Shown here: positions 47,701 to 58,557 of the stretch, piece after piece
Layout of the letters: each line of letters begins with the position of its first letter
Numbering within the stretch: the first letter of the stretch is position 1
Assembly (NCBI GenBank): GCA_022575985.1
Contig: JAKSXM010000007.1
Span: 5,272,501-5,336,500 of the forward strand
Source: Anagrus nilaparvatae
Taxonomy: Eukaryota > Arthropoda > Insecta > Hymenoptera > Mymaridae
Length of the DNA: 64,000 nt
Direction of reading: 5' to 3'
Notes under the pieces: model-generated
What the model saw: only the letters and a program-made list of their open reading frames with translations
Database searches by the model: none
Told to the model about the DNA's origin: nothing
Translations under genes and position numbers: made by a program

Positions 47701-50700
47701 TGTAAATAACTTTTAAATGACTTTTTTGCGAAAATTCCTACCAAAATTGAAATTTTTTTAATATTATAACATTAAATTTTTGAATTTCAGCGTAAAAAGT
47801 GAGTCAGAATATCTTTTGTCTTTTTTAAAATTTATAAGCAAAAAAAACAAGCAAAATTCACATAAAAATAAAAATATGTTAATATAATTTTTTTTCTGAA
47901 AAAAATGTTAAAATAAAATGTGTAAAGTAACATGCAGATTATTATAAAATAGTGTATATTATATACAGCCATAGAAATAATTTATGATTAGTTATATATA
48001 TTTGCTGGTTCTTATCTTTAATACCCTTTAGCGAAGAAAATTGGTCTTTTGGATTTCTTAAAGGTACAAAGTCATGTAGGTCTCTTTCAGTAATAAAATC
48101 CGTAGCGGCTCGGCGCGTAACATCTTTTTACGTTACGCCTATAGTGATTTACGAGAAAGAAAGAGCGAGAGAGAAAGTTGAAGAAAGAAAGAAAAGAAAA
48201 AAAAGATTATAATTACCTTGAATATCATACACTTAATATTTGTAATTTGAAACAGAGGGTGGATAATTGATTTTTAACAGTAAAATAAATAAATAAGGAA
48301 ATTTTTGTCGATTAGTATTTACCTGTTACGCAAATATTTAAAATTGATTTTGCAATTTTCCAGAGCGTATTTAATTGGACGTGCGTTGTCGTCACTGTCT
48401 ATCCAAGCAGACAGCGTGGAGCTGCTTGCAGTGCGTCTAATGAGGCAATAAATAAATCGACCTTCTTCTCGCTCGCTCTCTATTCTTATTTTTTTTTCGT
48501 TTTTACATATTATATTCGATGACGAACTCTTCTCTTTTACCAAAATTTAACTTTTCGATTTATGTTTAAGCTTTCTCACGCGACAAACAAACAAAAACAG
48601 AGAACGGTATTCGGGTCGAGTGTTATAAACGCATATAAAAATATTTTTCAACAAAAAATTTTATTTTTGTTACAGGAGCGTTGGAAATGAGCTGGTAATG
48701 GATCCCTACACGAACTGTAAAAAAAATTTACGTAGATTAAGTGGTAAATTAATAGATATTTGTAAAAAAGATACATCCTTATTACTACAAATATCAAAAA
48801 GTATGCAAATCGGTACTAGAGAATGTCAATACCAATTTCGCGACAGAAGATGGAACTGTACAACAATAAAACGTTCTTTAAAAAAAATTTTAATGAGAGG
48901 TACGTAAAAAAATTATTCAATCGATTAATAAAGATATATTTATTGTCACGCTAAATTAGACTATAAAATATTTTTTAAATCTATCTTTTTTGTATCTAAT
49001 ATATGTTAATTTTATCGAGGAAAAAAAAAACTACCTACTTTAAATATTTTTTTATTCATCTGATGACAAATCAATATTTATGTTTAATATGATAAAAAAA
49101 ATTTTTTTTTTGAGACAAGTTAATTTTGTATATTTAAAAAAAGGTTTACGTTATATTATACCTCTTAATTAATCGTATTATATTCGCTTTTTAAAAAAAT
49201 TTATATATAAAAAAAGGGGGTCGGTAACCTTGCAAAAAAAAAAGATTAACAGCTTTAAAAAAAAAAAATAAATTCTTTTAATATTTATATGAAACTTGCG
49301 TAATGTCAATGTATATCAATTTTTCACCATTTTTTAGGTTAGGAATGGGAGGTAGAAAGAAATTTTTATTTATATAACGTGTTAATTAAACAAAAATGAT
49401 GTAAATATATATAAATGTTGATAAGCCTTTTTTTTTTTTGAATTTTATTTTAATGGATCTGCACCTGTTTTGGTGGTCCTATATCTGCATATTATATAAA
49501 ATATATAGAAATTCTTGGGAATAAAGTCTTGATTTTTAGTAGCTCATTCACATCTTAGGTGGTCTTATTTATATATTATTAAGAGATAGAATTATTTATA
49601 TATATCCTTTTTTTTAAATAAATATAAAAATATATATGAAAATTGCTACTAAATCGAAACTAATTATTTGGCAGTAAATGCGTTAAAAAAAACTTGTTGG
49701 CTAATAAAATATATTATTTGATATTAATTTTTTTTTTAATTAAAAAAATTTTTCTTCATATATATACTAATTGTTATAACTATATCAGGAAAAAAAAAAC
49801 AGGTTATTTTTTAATCCTTTAATAGATCTAATGGATCCTCTTTTAATAAAGTTAATATAACGTAATATATAAGCCATTAAAAACTTTTTTTTATGTAAAA
49901 TGATTTATCTTTTTTTAAAAAGATAAATATATCTTTTTTGCATTAATTTATAATTATATTCATTTTACTCTAGATACTAATTGTGTATGTATAATTTTTT
50001 ATCAATTATATTTATTTACATGAGCATTTTTGATGATTTGTGAATTGAGGTTTTTTAAAGTTTGGTTTTTGGGTTTTGATGATTTTAGTACATTTGTTTA
50101 GTTTTTAGATTTTTGGTTTTTTGGGATAGGATGTTGAAAATAAAATATTCTTGGAATCGTTTTCTAAATAGCTGTCAAATTTATTTTTTTTAATTTGTAA
50201 ATAAAATGCTTAAATTAATTTTTAACAATTACTTTGAAGACTTCAACTTGATTGGCTGTGCAAAATTTTTATTCTAAATATGGAATAAGTGGTCCCATTG
50301 CATATATTAAGATTTTCACGAAAACCAAGTAATCATTTTGCAAAAAAATTTTATATACATTGAAAATGATCTTTTCTTAATATTTTTAACGAAATTATTT
50401 TTATTATTAGAATAAACACGCCTTGAACACAATTAAAACCACCCTTTTTGTCCTAATAACTTTGTAGATTTTTTCAACTTTAGCTGATTGTAGAAGTAAT
50501 GCTGCGAAATTTAATGCTTTTTGATTTAAAAATATTGATAAAATAATGATCTTTTAATAAAACATTAATCTATACTAAAAAAGTGTACCCTTTCACAGAG
50601 AAGCGCTTGTTACTTAAAAAGCACTAACCACCTTTTCAGAAAAAATTAATGGACATATGTTACTTTTTTAAATATAAAATTTACGCTGTACGAAATTGTA

Positions 50701-53700
50701 ATTTGTAACTTTTGTAGAAATGTTGTTTGAACTTTTAGCATTTAAAAAACACCCCGGAAAAGTTTGTACCTCATGTTATTTATAAATGACCATAAAGATC
50801 GTATTAAAAATTCTTCTAGACTAATTTTTGCAGATAATCTACAAATCCTAATCTATCTTCAGATCCTAATAATGTCAATATTAATTTATCAAAGCTTAAT
50901 GACGATGTTGCAAGCATTGAGATCAATGGGCTCACAGCAACCAACTAAAATTAAATCTTGATAAAACTAATGCCATAGCCTTTAATCTTAATAAACTCCT
51001 CGAAAATTTTTAAGAATAATTTTTTTTCAACATCAAAAAATTCTTAACTGCTCAGACCGTTTCACTTTTTGCTCAGAAAACTACGCTATCTAATTATCAA
51101 TTTTTGCGCCAATATTTTTTGGTAACAGGCCTGAGCAGTTAGATATTTCTCGAAGTTGAAAAAAATAAACTTATTCTATTTAAGGTACAGACTGAGGTTA
51201 ATGTGAAAAAGCTTTATTAGAAAATTTAGATATTTACTGCATACTTTTGCTTACATTAAATTTTTACTTTGCTTAGTGCCCTAAAATCACTTATTTTCTG
51301 GACCCTAAAAGTTCAGAAATAGATGAACTTGCGATTAGAAAAAAAAAATAAAACTTAACCCTTAAGTCGTAAGTCTTAAATATACTTTAATTTATTGAAG
51401 TTTAATAATCATTCTTAGTTTAATACCAAAACAGATTTTCAAACAATCTGAATAATTTTTTAGAAATAGTTTTTTTTAGGATTATAATACAGCCGTTTTA
51501 AGGAAAAAGAGTTCAAATTTACAAATTTATATTTTTTGCCTGCCTAGGCGTACAACGAGTGCAGAAAGTTCCGAGACAAGTTTTAGGTCCGGGAGGGAAA
51601 AAAATTGTATTTACATATCTAGGGCAAAAAAAGCCTATTTTCTGCCCTAGGGAGACGGCTTTTTTTGCCCATTATATGTAAAACTATTGTTTAGAACACG
51701 GGATAAAATATGGGGTTTGACGTTTGCATGCTGTCTGCACTCGCTCGCTACGCTCCCTCGTGCATACAATTGCATGCAAAGCCAAAACCAATATTTTATC
51801 CCTTGTTTAATAAATAGCTATTTTCGGTTAATTTTCAAATTTACTTTGCCATAATACAGTAAACTGCCGATAAAACGAACAACTATATAACGAATTGTCC
51901 GATATATCGAACAATCTTTCTAACCCTGGCCAGATTATTAAGGCTCTTCGACTGCTTTTATGGAATTTCCAAACTGTATAACGAATTCACGATATTGAGA
52001 ACATCGAACAAATTTTTTGACTCAACAGGCGAAATTTTTTTGCTATAACGAATTTTTTGTTGGTTGAATAATGAATGAATAATTTTATTTTTTTTTTGTT
52101 TTATACATCACACAGGCACTCTCTCATAATCAAAAAAAAAAAAACGTATTAGTTGTTTTTAACTAGAAAACAGGAAATCTTAAAGTCGTAAAAAAAATAC
52201 TATATATAAACAAATTTTTTCTAAAAAAAATTATGTTATAGCGTTTGATATTACATTATAACTTGTATTATATTGGTACATATTGTTAATTGCCTGCCTT
52301 GACCCGATATAAAATACAAAAAAATAGGCCAAAACATTTTAATTTTAGGAATTTCAATTACACGTTATTATAGTAAAAGTATCCTCGCCCAGTACTCAAA
52401 ATATTTGTCAGTTTTGTTTATTCGTTCTAACTAGTAACACACATTTATTTGAATTAAAAATTAATATAAAGCAAAGAAATTGCCTGAATTTAGAAAACAA
52501 AATGCAAATTACTTTTATAATATTTAATAAAAATAAATAAATAAATTATTTTATTGTAATTTATTATATTAACATTTAATTTGCGAATAAGTACTGATAA
52601 TTTAGTAATAATTACTATTAATTTTTAAATAAATTTGATATACCAAAAAATTTCGTTACATCAAAAATTATCATTTGAACTGTGTAACGAACAGCTCGAT
52701 ATACCGAACAAAATTTACACTCCCTTCGTGCTCGTTACATCTATCGGACATTTACCTCCCATTTACAAATATATTTAACACAAAAATAATAATGTATTTA
52801 TTAAATTAAATATTAATAGTTAAGTGGAGTACAAATAACTTAATTATGAAATAGATTTAAAATGTTTTTATATAAGTTAATCACAATTAAATTATGCTTT
52901 TTAACGCCTATAAATACATTCGTAAATCCATTTTACTTGCGAGAAAAAAAATATAAAAATTGTGTGACAATTCTTCAATATTAACAATAGTTTTAAAAGT
53001 TACAAAATAAAATAACATTTATATTATAAAGCGTATGTTTAAAAAAATTGATATTTTTGATAAATCAACGAATAAAATAAGACTTAGAATTAATTTAAAA
53101 TGGCAAACTCTAAATTACAGTCGTATTCCAGCAGTATTATTTGAGGTAATACATAAATTTATAAAACACGTTGATAATGAGCGTTAATAAATTGTACAAA
53201 ACTGCAAACTATTTTAGAAAATATTGTTTATAAATCAAGCTTACTGATTATATGTGATAATAAAAAATTTAATTAAATAAGAAATAATACTCTTAAAAGA
53301 TTATTTGTATAAATGATTTTATAATGTATTGAGTAATTTTGAATAGTCAGAAAATGAAAGCTAAACCCGGGGACCAAACAAATACTTTAAAGGAAAGTTA
53401 CATGTTTTAACTGTACAGGATAATAAACAATTCATTTAGATAATTTTATATAATTTTTTATTAATTAAGTATATGAAAACACAATGTAGTTTCAACTCCT
53501 ATATATAGTCTTGCGAACGAATTTCGCTTGCGAGAAAAATAAAAACATCGTTTACTTTATTCAGATTTTGATTATTATTGAAGAATGAATTTAATAAACT
53601 CTGTTATAAAAGTTATCGTGTACAATGGCGTTCAAAGGATAATTGTAAAAGATTGATATTATGATAGACTTTTGTATTAAAATTATATCCTGAAGTAAGA

Positions 53701-56700
53701 TAAAAAATTTTTAAATCGACTTTATCAATTATTTTGATTTAAACCACGAAGAATCCATAATTTCGAAAATATTAATTTATTTTGGGTAAAAAAAATATAA
53801 ATATATATTGTTAAAAAATTGATACTAAAGGTATTTACTTATATGGATTAGCGAATAAAATAGATCGAATTTAACGAGGAAAATAAGTTGAAAATAAGTC
53901 AAAATGTCGATATATAAAATATAAAAATCTTATAAGGTATGATATAGGACATATTGACATAGAATCAAATTCTTTGATAGAATGTTGGAAATTAACGTTA
54001 GCTGAAGGTATATCGCCCGAATAGAATCGGAAGTATGGGCTGATCCGGCCCAGATACGGCGTGATCTGGCCCAGATCTGGCCCGGATTGGCCCATACTTC
54101 AGATTCTATTCGGGCGTATTATAAAACTTAAATGAATTAAGCCTCCTCTCAACATAAACTTATTTTTTTACTCTAATTCTGTTTTGACTGAAGCTAGAAC
54201 TTAAAATAGGAAGCCTTAGAAATATCTTTTGGAATCTTACAAATAAAATAAATCATTCATTGTTTTATTTCTTTTTGCATAATTCTTTTTCTTTATCATG
54301 ATAACTTAATAAAATTGAATACACCATTTACACACGTTCCAATTACTCCAAAAAGGGCATTAAGCATCTGTAATTTAAAAACATCACATTCCTCAACAAT
54401 TTTTCAATATTTTCAACTTCTGTATCAAACAAAAAAAAAAAAAAATAAATAAATATTTATTATATTGAGTTTACTCAATATGCATGTAATTTCAAAAAGT
54501 TAACTTCAATTTTTTATTTTTCATTTATATTTTTTTTAAGCAGTGCAAAACTAATTATATGTGATAGATAAGTTTTTCGATACACTAATTTCAAATTTTT
54601 AGGTCCTGACCTGAAAGAATTAGCCTCCCAAGTAAAAAAGAGAATATATTTTCAATATATTGTTTTTGAAATATATTGTAAATATATTCTCAATATATTC
54701 TCAATATATTGCTTATGTTTTATTTAACCTAAAAACTAAAAAAACATAATTTTTAGGTTGTATAAAAAATAAACAATATATTGATAATATATTGAGAATA
54801 TATTTACAATATATTTACAATATATTTCAAAAACAATATATTGAAAATATATTCTCTTTTTTACCTTATTACCAAAAATTGTCGATTGTTCGGTCGATTT
54901 TCAAAGTTATTTTGCCATATTTCATAAGAAATTTTTTTAATTTTCCTTGAAATTATAAGTAATGTATTTTTGAGGTCGCTGAATAAGAATATTTAGGTAA
55001 CTATCGACCTCAAAAACTTTATTCTAATTCTATTTACGGGCATCTACTGATCCATTTTTTGCGTTTTTCTGTAATTTACATAAGATACTTATCTAATTCT
55101 CATAAGAAATGACTGTATTAACGTTTTTTTGTTCACTGATTCTAAATTTTCAGGCTCTGATCAGGAAAAATTATCTTTATTTTGAAGAACCTTTCTTTTG
55201 TTCAATTTTGAAGTTTGTTTTGACATATTTCATAAAGAACATTTCTAAATGTCCTAAAAATGATAGTAATATTCAGAAAACTTGCTTGTCATTTTTAGAA
55301 CAATCAAAATAGTTTTTTATGAAATATGTTTATATAACCTTCAAAATGGAGCGAAAGATATAGTTTTTTGATATTAAGGCTTATTAATTGGAGTTGGGGC
55401 CGAAAATTTGAAATCTGTGTATCAAAAAACTCCACATAAAATGTCTTACACAAAATTAAAAAAGAAGTGCATGTATTTAAAATATACGGCTTCTGGACTA
55501 CTATTAATTTTATCCAATTTAAATACAATTTTGAAACTAATACAAAAGAGCTTCAATAAGTAATATTTTGACGTTTGATAAAGTACCAAAGATCTCTTAC
55601 AAATAAATAAAATAGACCGATTTCAGATCAGAAAAAGTAGATGAAACTAAACAGTCAAGTTAATAGATGTTATACCTAAAAATTATTCAGAGCCAATTAA
55701 ACATTCGAAAATAAAAATTAGCAAATAATGTATGAAACAAATTAAATGCGTATAACGCATCAAGAAGAGACAGAAACCTGGACAATAACCAAATTGACAA
55801 TATTATATTATGACATGAATAAGTAACTTAAATAATTTATAATCGATAATATGTAATTCATATTTTTATACGCCTATATATAACCTCGTAAGTTCATTTC
55901 ACTTGCGAGAAAAAAATATCAAAATTTTATAATTCTAAAAAAATAAAGAATATTAAAAAAAAACTTCATTACCAATAATTTCAATAAAAATGCAAAAAAT
56001 CCATATACCCAAACATATTAATTTATCATGTGTACAAAAACACATACACCAACACACTCGTTGAAAAATTGATACTTATCCTTTTCAACAACAAAATAAA
56101 AAAAAAAAAAGAGACTTTGATCCTGATCTTAGATCAAAACGATATCATATTATATAAAAGACTACTTATATATACATAATATTAAACATTTTAATAAAGT
56201 AGAAATAAAATAAAAGTAAAAGAGAGCCTATATCATATTATTATGTTAAATATTTCAACAACTTTTATAAATTGACATTAAATTGTTTTATATTTTTTTT
56301 TCAAATACATTTATAATTGAATTCAGATAAGAGAGTTAAAAAGAAAAATATATATAATTTTAAAAAACTTATAAATAAATGTACATAAAATGGTTTTATA
56401 CGTTTGAATTTATATCTTGTTGAACTGCTCATTAAATCGTTTGGCATAAACTTGTTTTATATATATTCCCTTTGTAACAAGTATTTTAAGGTATTTTTTT
56501 TCTTATCTAAAAGCATATAAGTCAAACATGCGTATAAAAGTATTTTATCTTTTTTTTTTTAAATAAATAAAATTACTTTTTTTCATTTTTTTTTTGCCAC
56601 GTGGTTTTAATAGATTCGAAAATTGTCATGATTTATTTCGGTAGTCATGGAAAACAATACCTTTATATACTATAAGATAGGATCTCAAGATAGAATAAAA

Positions 56701-58382
56701 AATTCTTTCAATGGGTATTTTTTTTAGTATAAAAAGAGATTGACAAGTATAAGCAAAAAAATAAAAGTATATATAACGAAAGTTTAAAGCAGCAAAAAAA
56801 AAAATACAAGTATTACAAGAAATGTTTAAAGACATATCTGTTAGATTTCTTGACATTTGAATAGGAATATATAAACGAATAAGAGAGGAGCAAAGTTGTC
56901 AATCTCATTTTAAACGACACTGATCCCGTAATTAAATAAAACCTTTAAATTTATTGGTCACTTGTAAGGATTTACAAGCTAAAGTCCTTTTACTTCGCTA
57001 TTGTATGTATATATAATTTTTTTATATTGGAAAATATTTTTCTCTTTTTTATTTAATGAGCATTTGTCGAGTTACTATGGTACACGCAACATTTCAATAG
57101 CCTTTCTTGCCCTACATATTTTCATTTATAATATCAATCTATAAGCATTTTTTAACTTTTTAATTTTTTAATTTTTTTTTTATACTTGTATGGTATTCGG
57201 CTTGAATGTAACTTGATAGTCCCTGCAGGCTTGTCCTGTTAACTCACGTGTCTAATTGATCGAAAGATGATTTATAACCGCTTTATTCATCCGTGCAGAT
57301 CCGAAGCTCCTTAATATTTAACTACGCGCATTCCTCGAATCCATTCATTCTATTATCAATCAATTATTATCAACAATATTTCGATTTGATATTCGATCCA
57401 TGGGAACACTTCTCTTTGTAATTGGACCGACTATAACTAAAGATTCGATCTCTCTCCTGTTCGCAGATACCAGGGAGACTGGATTCGTCAATGCCATAAG
57501 TGCGGCGGCCATGACTTATACTGTGACAAGGGCCTGCAGCATGGGTGAGCTATTAGACTGCTCCTGCGAGAAGATAACTTCCAAGAGTGAGTGTCCCTTT
57601 GCTCTCGTCATTTTATTTTTTCTCATCTCTTATTTGCTCTTATTTTTTCTTCTCCTCGCAGCTAATCGCTTCGGAAAGCTGGGCAGACTTGCCAGCAGGA
57701 GCAAGCACCTTCCGAGAGACGCTGAATGGGAGTGGGGAGGCTGCGGAGACAACGTTAACTTTGGTTTCAAGAGGTCCAGGGAATTAATGGACGCACCCTA
57801 CAAGCGACGCAGCGATATCAAAACTCTTATGCGACTCCATAACAACGACGCCGGACGCTTTGTAAGTCCAGCTTAAATAAGCACATTCTTTTAACACAAT
57901 TTATCGATTCTCTTTTTCAGGCTGTCCGGAACTTCATGAAGACAGAGTGTAAATGTCACGGGCTGTCTGGTTCTTGTACAGTGCGTACCTGTTGGCGAAA
58001 AATGCCCTCGTTTCGCGAGGTAGGAAATCGATTGAAAGAATCATTCGACGGAGCAGCAAAAGTTATACCGAGTAACGATGGACATAGTTTCATTACCGAA
58101 GGTTTAACAATAAAACCACCTGGACGTTTTGACATTATCTATAGCGATGATTCACCGGACTTTTGTCGTGCCAATCGTAAAACTGGTGCTTTGGGCACAC
58201 AAGGGCGCCATTGTAACTCAACGAGCCAAGGTGTTGATGGTTGTGAACTCCTTTGTTGTGGACGTGGTTACGATACTAAAATAGTTAAAGAAAAGGTAAA
58301 TTGCAATTGCAGATTTAAATGGTGCTGTGAGGTAATTTGTGACGTTTGCATTATTAAAAAAACTGTCAACACTTGTCGCTAA
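44701..58382 (+). CDS. Wnt6: Wnt6, secreted Wnt ligand (5 coding exons, complete)
   Basis: Joined from 44701-44762, 48676-48899, 57467-57586, 57662-57861 and 57921-58382; the sum is 1068 nt, giving 355 codons plus TAA. All splice sites are GT-AG and phases agree (2, 1, 1, 0). Known role: secreted, acylated Wnt ligand signalling through Frizzled receptors. Visible features are a signal peptide MRFVFLTFSLIFVSSVTG, then FYWSVGNELVMDP, typical of Wnt6 (vertebrate Wnt6 has a similar VMDP segment), ECQYQFRDRRWNC, DTRETGFVNAI, RACSMGELLDCSC, WEWGGCGDNVNFG, LMRLHNNDAGR, CKCHGLSGSC with predicted acylated S218, KPPGRFDIIY, DSPDFC, LLCCGRGYDTK and CRFKWCCEVIC. There are 24 cysteines. RACSMGELLDC, GGCGDNV and LKPPGR-like IKPPGR support Wnt6. 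It is divergent from Wnt10. Intron 2 is about 8.6 kb. Confidence 0.97.
46430..46464 (+). repeat. 35-bp TATA-N16-CGAGAA module
   Basis: TATATAA, 16-bp spacer, CTCTTTCGAGAA, in the left arm of the foldback element. Confidence 0.7.
46995..47029 (-). repeat. 35-bp TATA-N16-CGAGAA module
   Basis: On minus: TATATAA, 16-bp spacer, CACTTTCGAGAA, in the right arm of the foldback element. Confidence 0.7.
48676..48899 (+). CDS. Wnt6: Wnt6 coding exon 2
   Basis: The acceptor TTGTTACAG ends at 48675 and the donor GAG|GTACGT starts at 48900. The exon encodes SVGNELVMDPYTNCKKN, then ECQYQFRDRRWNCTT and KRSLKKILMR. The NCT within WNCT is a potential N-glycosylation site. Translation enters upstream of the internal ATG at 48698, which has no signal peptide of its own. 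It leaves in phase 1. Confidence 0.96.
50740..51015 (+). pseudogene. Broken non-LTR retrotransposon reverse transcriptase
   Basis: The frame LMLFINDHKDRIKNSSRLIF followed by ADNLQI matches the reverse-transcriptase core in which FxxYINDL is followed by (Y/F)ADD; the second catalytic Asp is replaced by Asn. After a frameshift, SSDPNNVNINLSKLNDDVAS continues the same protein, and a further shift gives LNLDKTNAIAF, the known region after the catalytic motif. At least two frame changes and the lost Asp show an inactive fragment. It lies in the sense orientation in Wnt6 intron 2. The exact clade cannot be set from this short piece. Confidence 0.7.
51540..51830. repeat. Copy of the CTGCACTCG repeat family
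   Basis: It contains TTGCCCATTATATGTAAAAC, ACACGGGATAAAATATGGGG, CTGCACTCGCTCGCTACGCT and CCCTTGTTTAATAAATAGCT in the same order as the 27.4-27.59 kb half of the intron 1 element. Confidence 0.75.
51862..52760. mobile_element. Tigger/pogo-like non-autonomous element
   Basis: The left end CAGTAAACTGCCGATAAAAC and several AACGAA / GATAT-type boxes (52.0 kb) face a right end whose reverse complement reads GTAAATGTCCGATAGATGTAACG. The pattern resembles the terminal repeat of the transposase relic at 11676 and of Tigger elements in general. The interior is AT-rich without a transposase. Confidence 0.55.
52911..52945 (+). repeat. 35-bp TATA-N16-CGAGAA module
   Basis: CCTATAAATA box aligned with the other copies, same total length, ending TACTTGCGAGAA. 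Confidence 0.6.
53502..53536 (+). repeat. 35-bp TATA-N16-CGAGAA module
   Basis: TATATAG, 16-bp spacer, CGCTTGCGAGAA. Confidence 0.65.
54014..54116. repeat. 103-bp GC-rich hairpin element
   Basis: CGCCCGAATAGAATC and AAGTATGGGC pair with the right half, which ends GATTCTATTCGGGCG. The interior repeats GGCCCAGAT. The whole block can fold into a stem of about 45 bp and is far richer in GC than the flanks. It resembles a short MITE, though the dimensions also fit a hairpin RNA precursor. Confidence 0.7.
54632..54864. repeat. 233-bp inverted repeat of AATATATT-type units
   Basis: GTAAAAAAGAGAATATATTT at the left is the reverse complement of the right end. Arms contain CAATATATTG and ATATATTCTC repeats; the centre has CCTAAAAACT / TTTTTAGG. 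Probably a MITE. Confidence 0.65.
55877..55911 (+). repeat. 35-bp TATA-N16-CGAGAA module
   Basis: TATATAA, 16-bp spacer, CACTTGCGAGAA. Confidence 0.7.
57467..57586 (+). CDS. Wnt6: Wnt6 coding exon 3
   Basis: The acceptor TGTTCGCAG ends at 57466 and the donor AAGA|GTGAGT starts at 57587. The exon encodes DTRETGFVNAISAAAMTYT and the RACSMGELLDCSC cluster. The G from exon 2 plus AT gives Asp96. The frame is open through the upstream intron back to an ATG at 57400, but that extension is intronic by comparison with other Wnts. Confidence 0.95.
57587..57661 (+). other. 75-bp in-frame intron of Wnt6 without stop codons
   Basis: The intron has a GTGAGT donor, a pyrimidine-rich body and a CTCCTCGCAG acceptor. 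Its length is a multiple of three and the phase-1 frame is open throughout. Retention would insert 25 residues rich in Leu, Phe and Ile, resembling a membrane segment. Other Wnt6 proteins lack such an insert, so splicing is the expected outcome. Confidence 0.85.
57662..57861 (+). CDS. Wnt6: Wnt6 coding exon 4
   Basis: The acceptor CTCCTCGCAG ends at 57661 and the donor CTTT|GTAAGT starts at 57862. The exon encodes NRFGKLGRLASRSKHLP, WEWGGCGDNVNFGFKRSREL, KRRSDIKTLMRLHNNDAGRF. Exon 4 is separated from exon 3 by a 75-bp intron that keeps the frame and has no stop, so a read-through form is possible. It leaves in phase 0 at the same place as the Wnt10 exon 3/4 boundary. Confidence 0.95.
57921..58382 (+). 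CDS. Wnt6: Wnt6 coding exon 5 (acylation loop and C-terminal domain)
   Basis: The acceptor CTTTTTCAG ends at 57920 and the stop TAA is at 58380-58382. The exon encodes AVRNFMKTECKCHGLSGSC, TCWRKMPSFREVG, TIKPPGRFDIIYSDDSPDFC, GTQGRHCNSTSQGVDGCELL, CCGRGYDTKIVKEK, CNCRFKWCCEVICDVC and a final NTCR. The asparagine in CNSTS is a potential glycosylation site. The linker is compact, unlike that of the neighbouring Wnt10. Confidence 0.97.
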   Translation, partial: AVRNFMKTECKCHGLSGSCTVRTCWRKMPSFREVGNRLKESFDGAAKVIPSNDGHSFITEGLTIKPPGRFDIIYSDDSPDFCRANRKTGALGTQGRHCNSTSQGVDGCELLCCGRGYDTKIVKEKVNCNCRFKWCCEVICDVCIIKKTVNTCR

Positions 58383-58551
58383 AAAAAAGTGATATTTAAT
58401 ATATATCTTCAATTTTTTTTTAATGATCTCTATAATATATATAAAAAAAAAGACTATATAATTATTGTTTGTTGGCTGTGTTTATTATATATAAATATAT
58501 ATATATGAAAAATTCCATTAAAAAATTGTTAAAAATTCATAAAGTGTACTT

Positions 58552-58557
58552 AATAAA
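58552..58557 (+). terminator. Candidate Wnt6 polyadenylation signal
   Basis: AATAAA lies 170 nt after the Wnt6 stop codon. In this AT-rich flank chance matches are common and no cleavage-site evidence exists. Confidence 0.35.

Larger units (their letters stand above)
44763..48675 (+). other. Wnt6 intron 1 (3.9 kb)
   Basis: Bounded by GTAAGT and TTACAG. It contains a 0.7-kb inverted-repeat element with two copies of the 35-bp module (46.4-47.1 kb) and a more complex segment at 48.1-48.6 kb; no other exon was recognised. Confidence 0.85.
52900..56090 (+). repeat. Segment with three copies of a longer CGAGAA repeat
   Basis: Copies starting at about 52905, 53500 and 55870 each have the CCTATA(T/A)ATA box, the 35-bp module and, downstream, AAAATTGATA and related sequence. 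They share several hundred loosely similar bases, suggesting degraded copies of one element. Confidence 0.45.
48900..57466 (+). other. Wnt6 intron 2 (8.6 kb)
   Basis: Bounded by GTACGT and TTCGCAG. It hosts a reverse-transcriptase relic, a CTGCACTCG-family copy, a Tigger-like MITE, three copies of the 35-bp module and two hairpin elements. The first 1.2 kb is almost pure A/T. Confidence 0.85.

Noticed and set aside
57400..57466. Alternative Wnt6 first exon beginning MGTLLFVIGP
   Set aside because: The frame is open into exon 3, but use would delete the conserved N-terminal cysteines, and the strong acceptor at 57466 marks this as intron.
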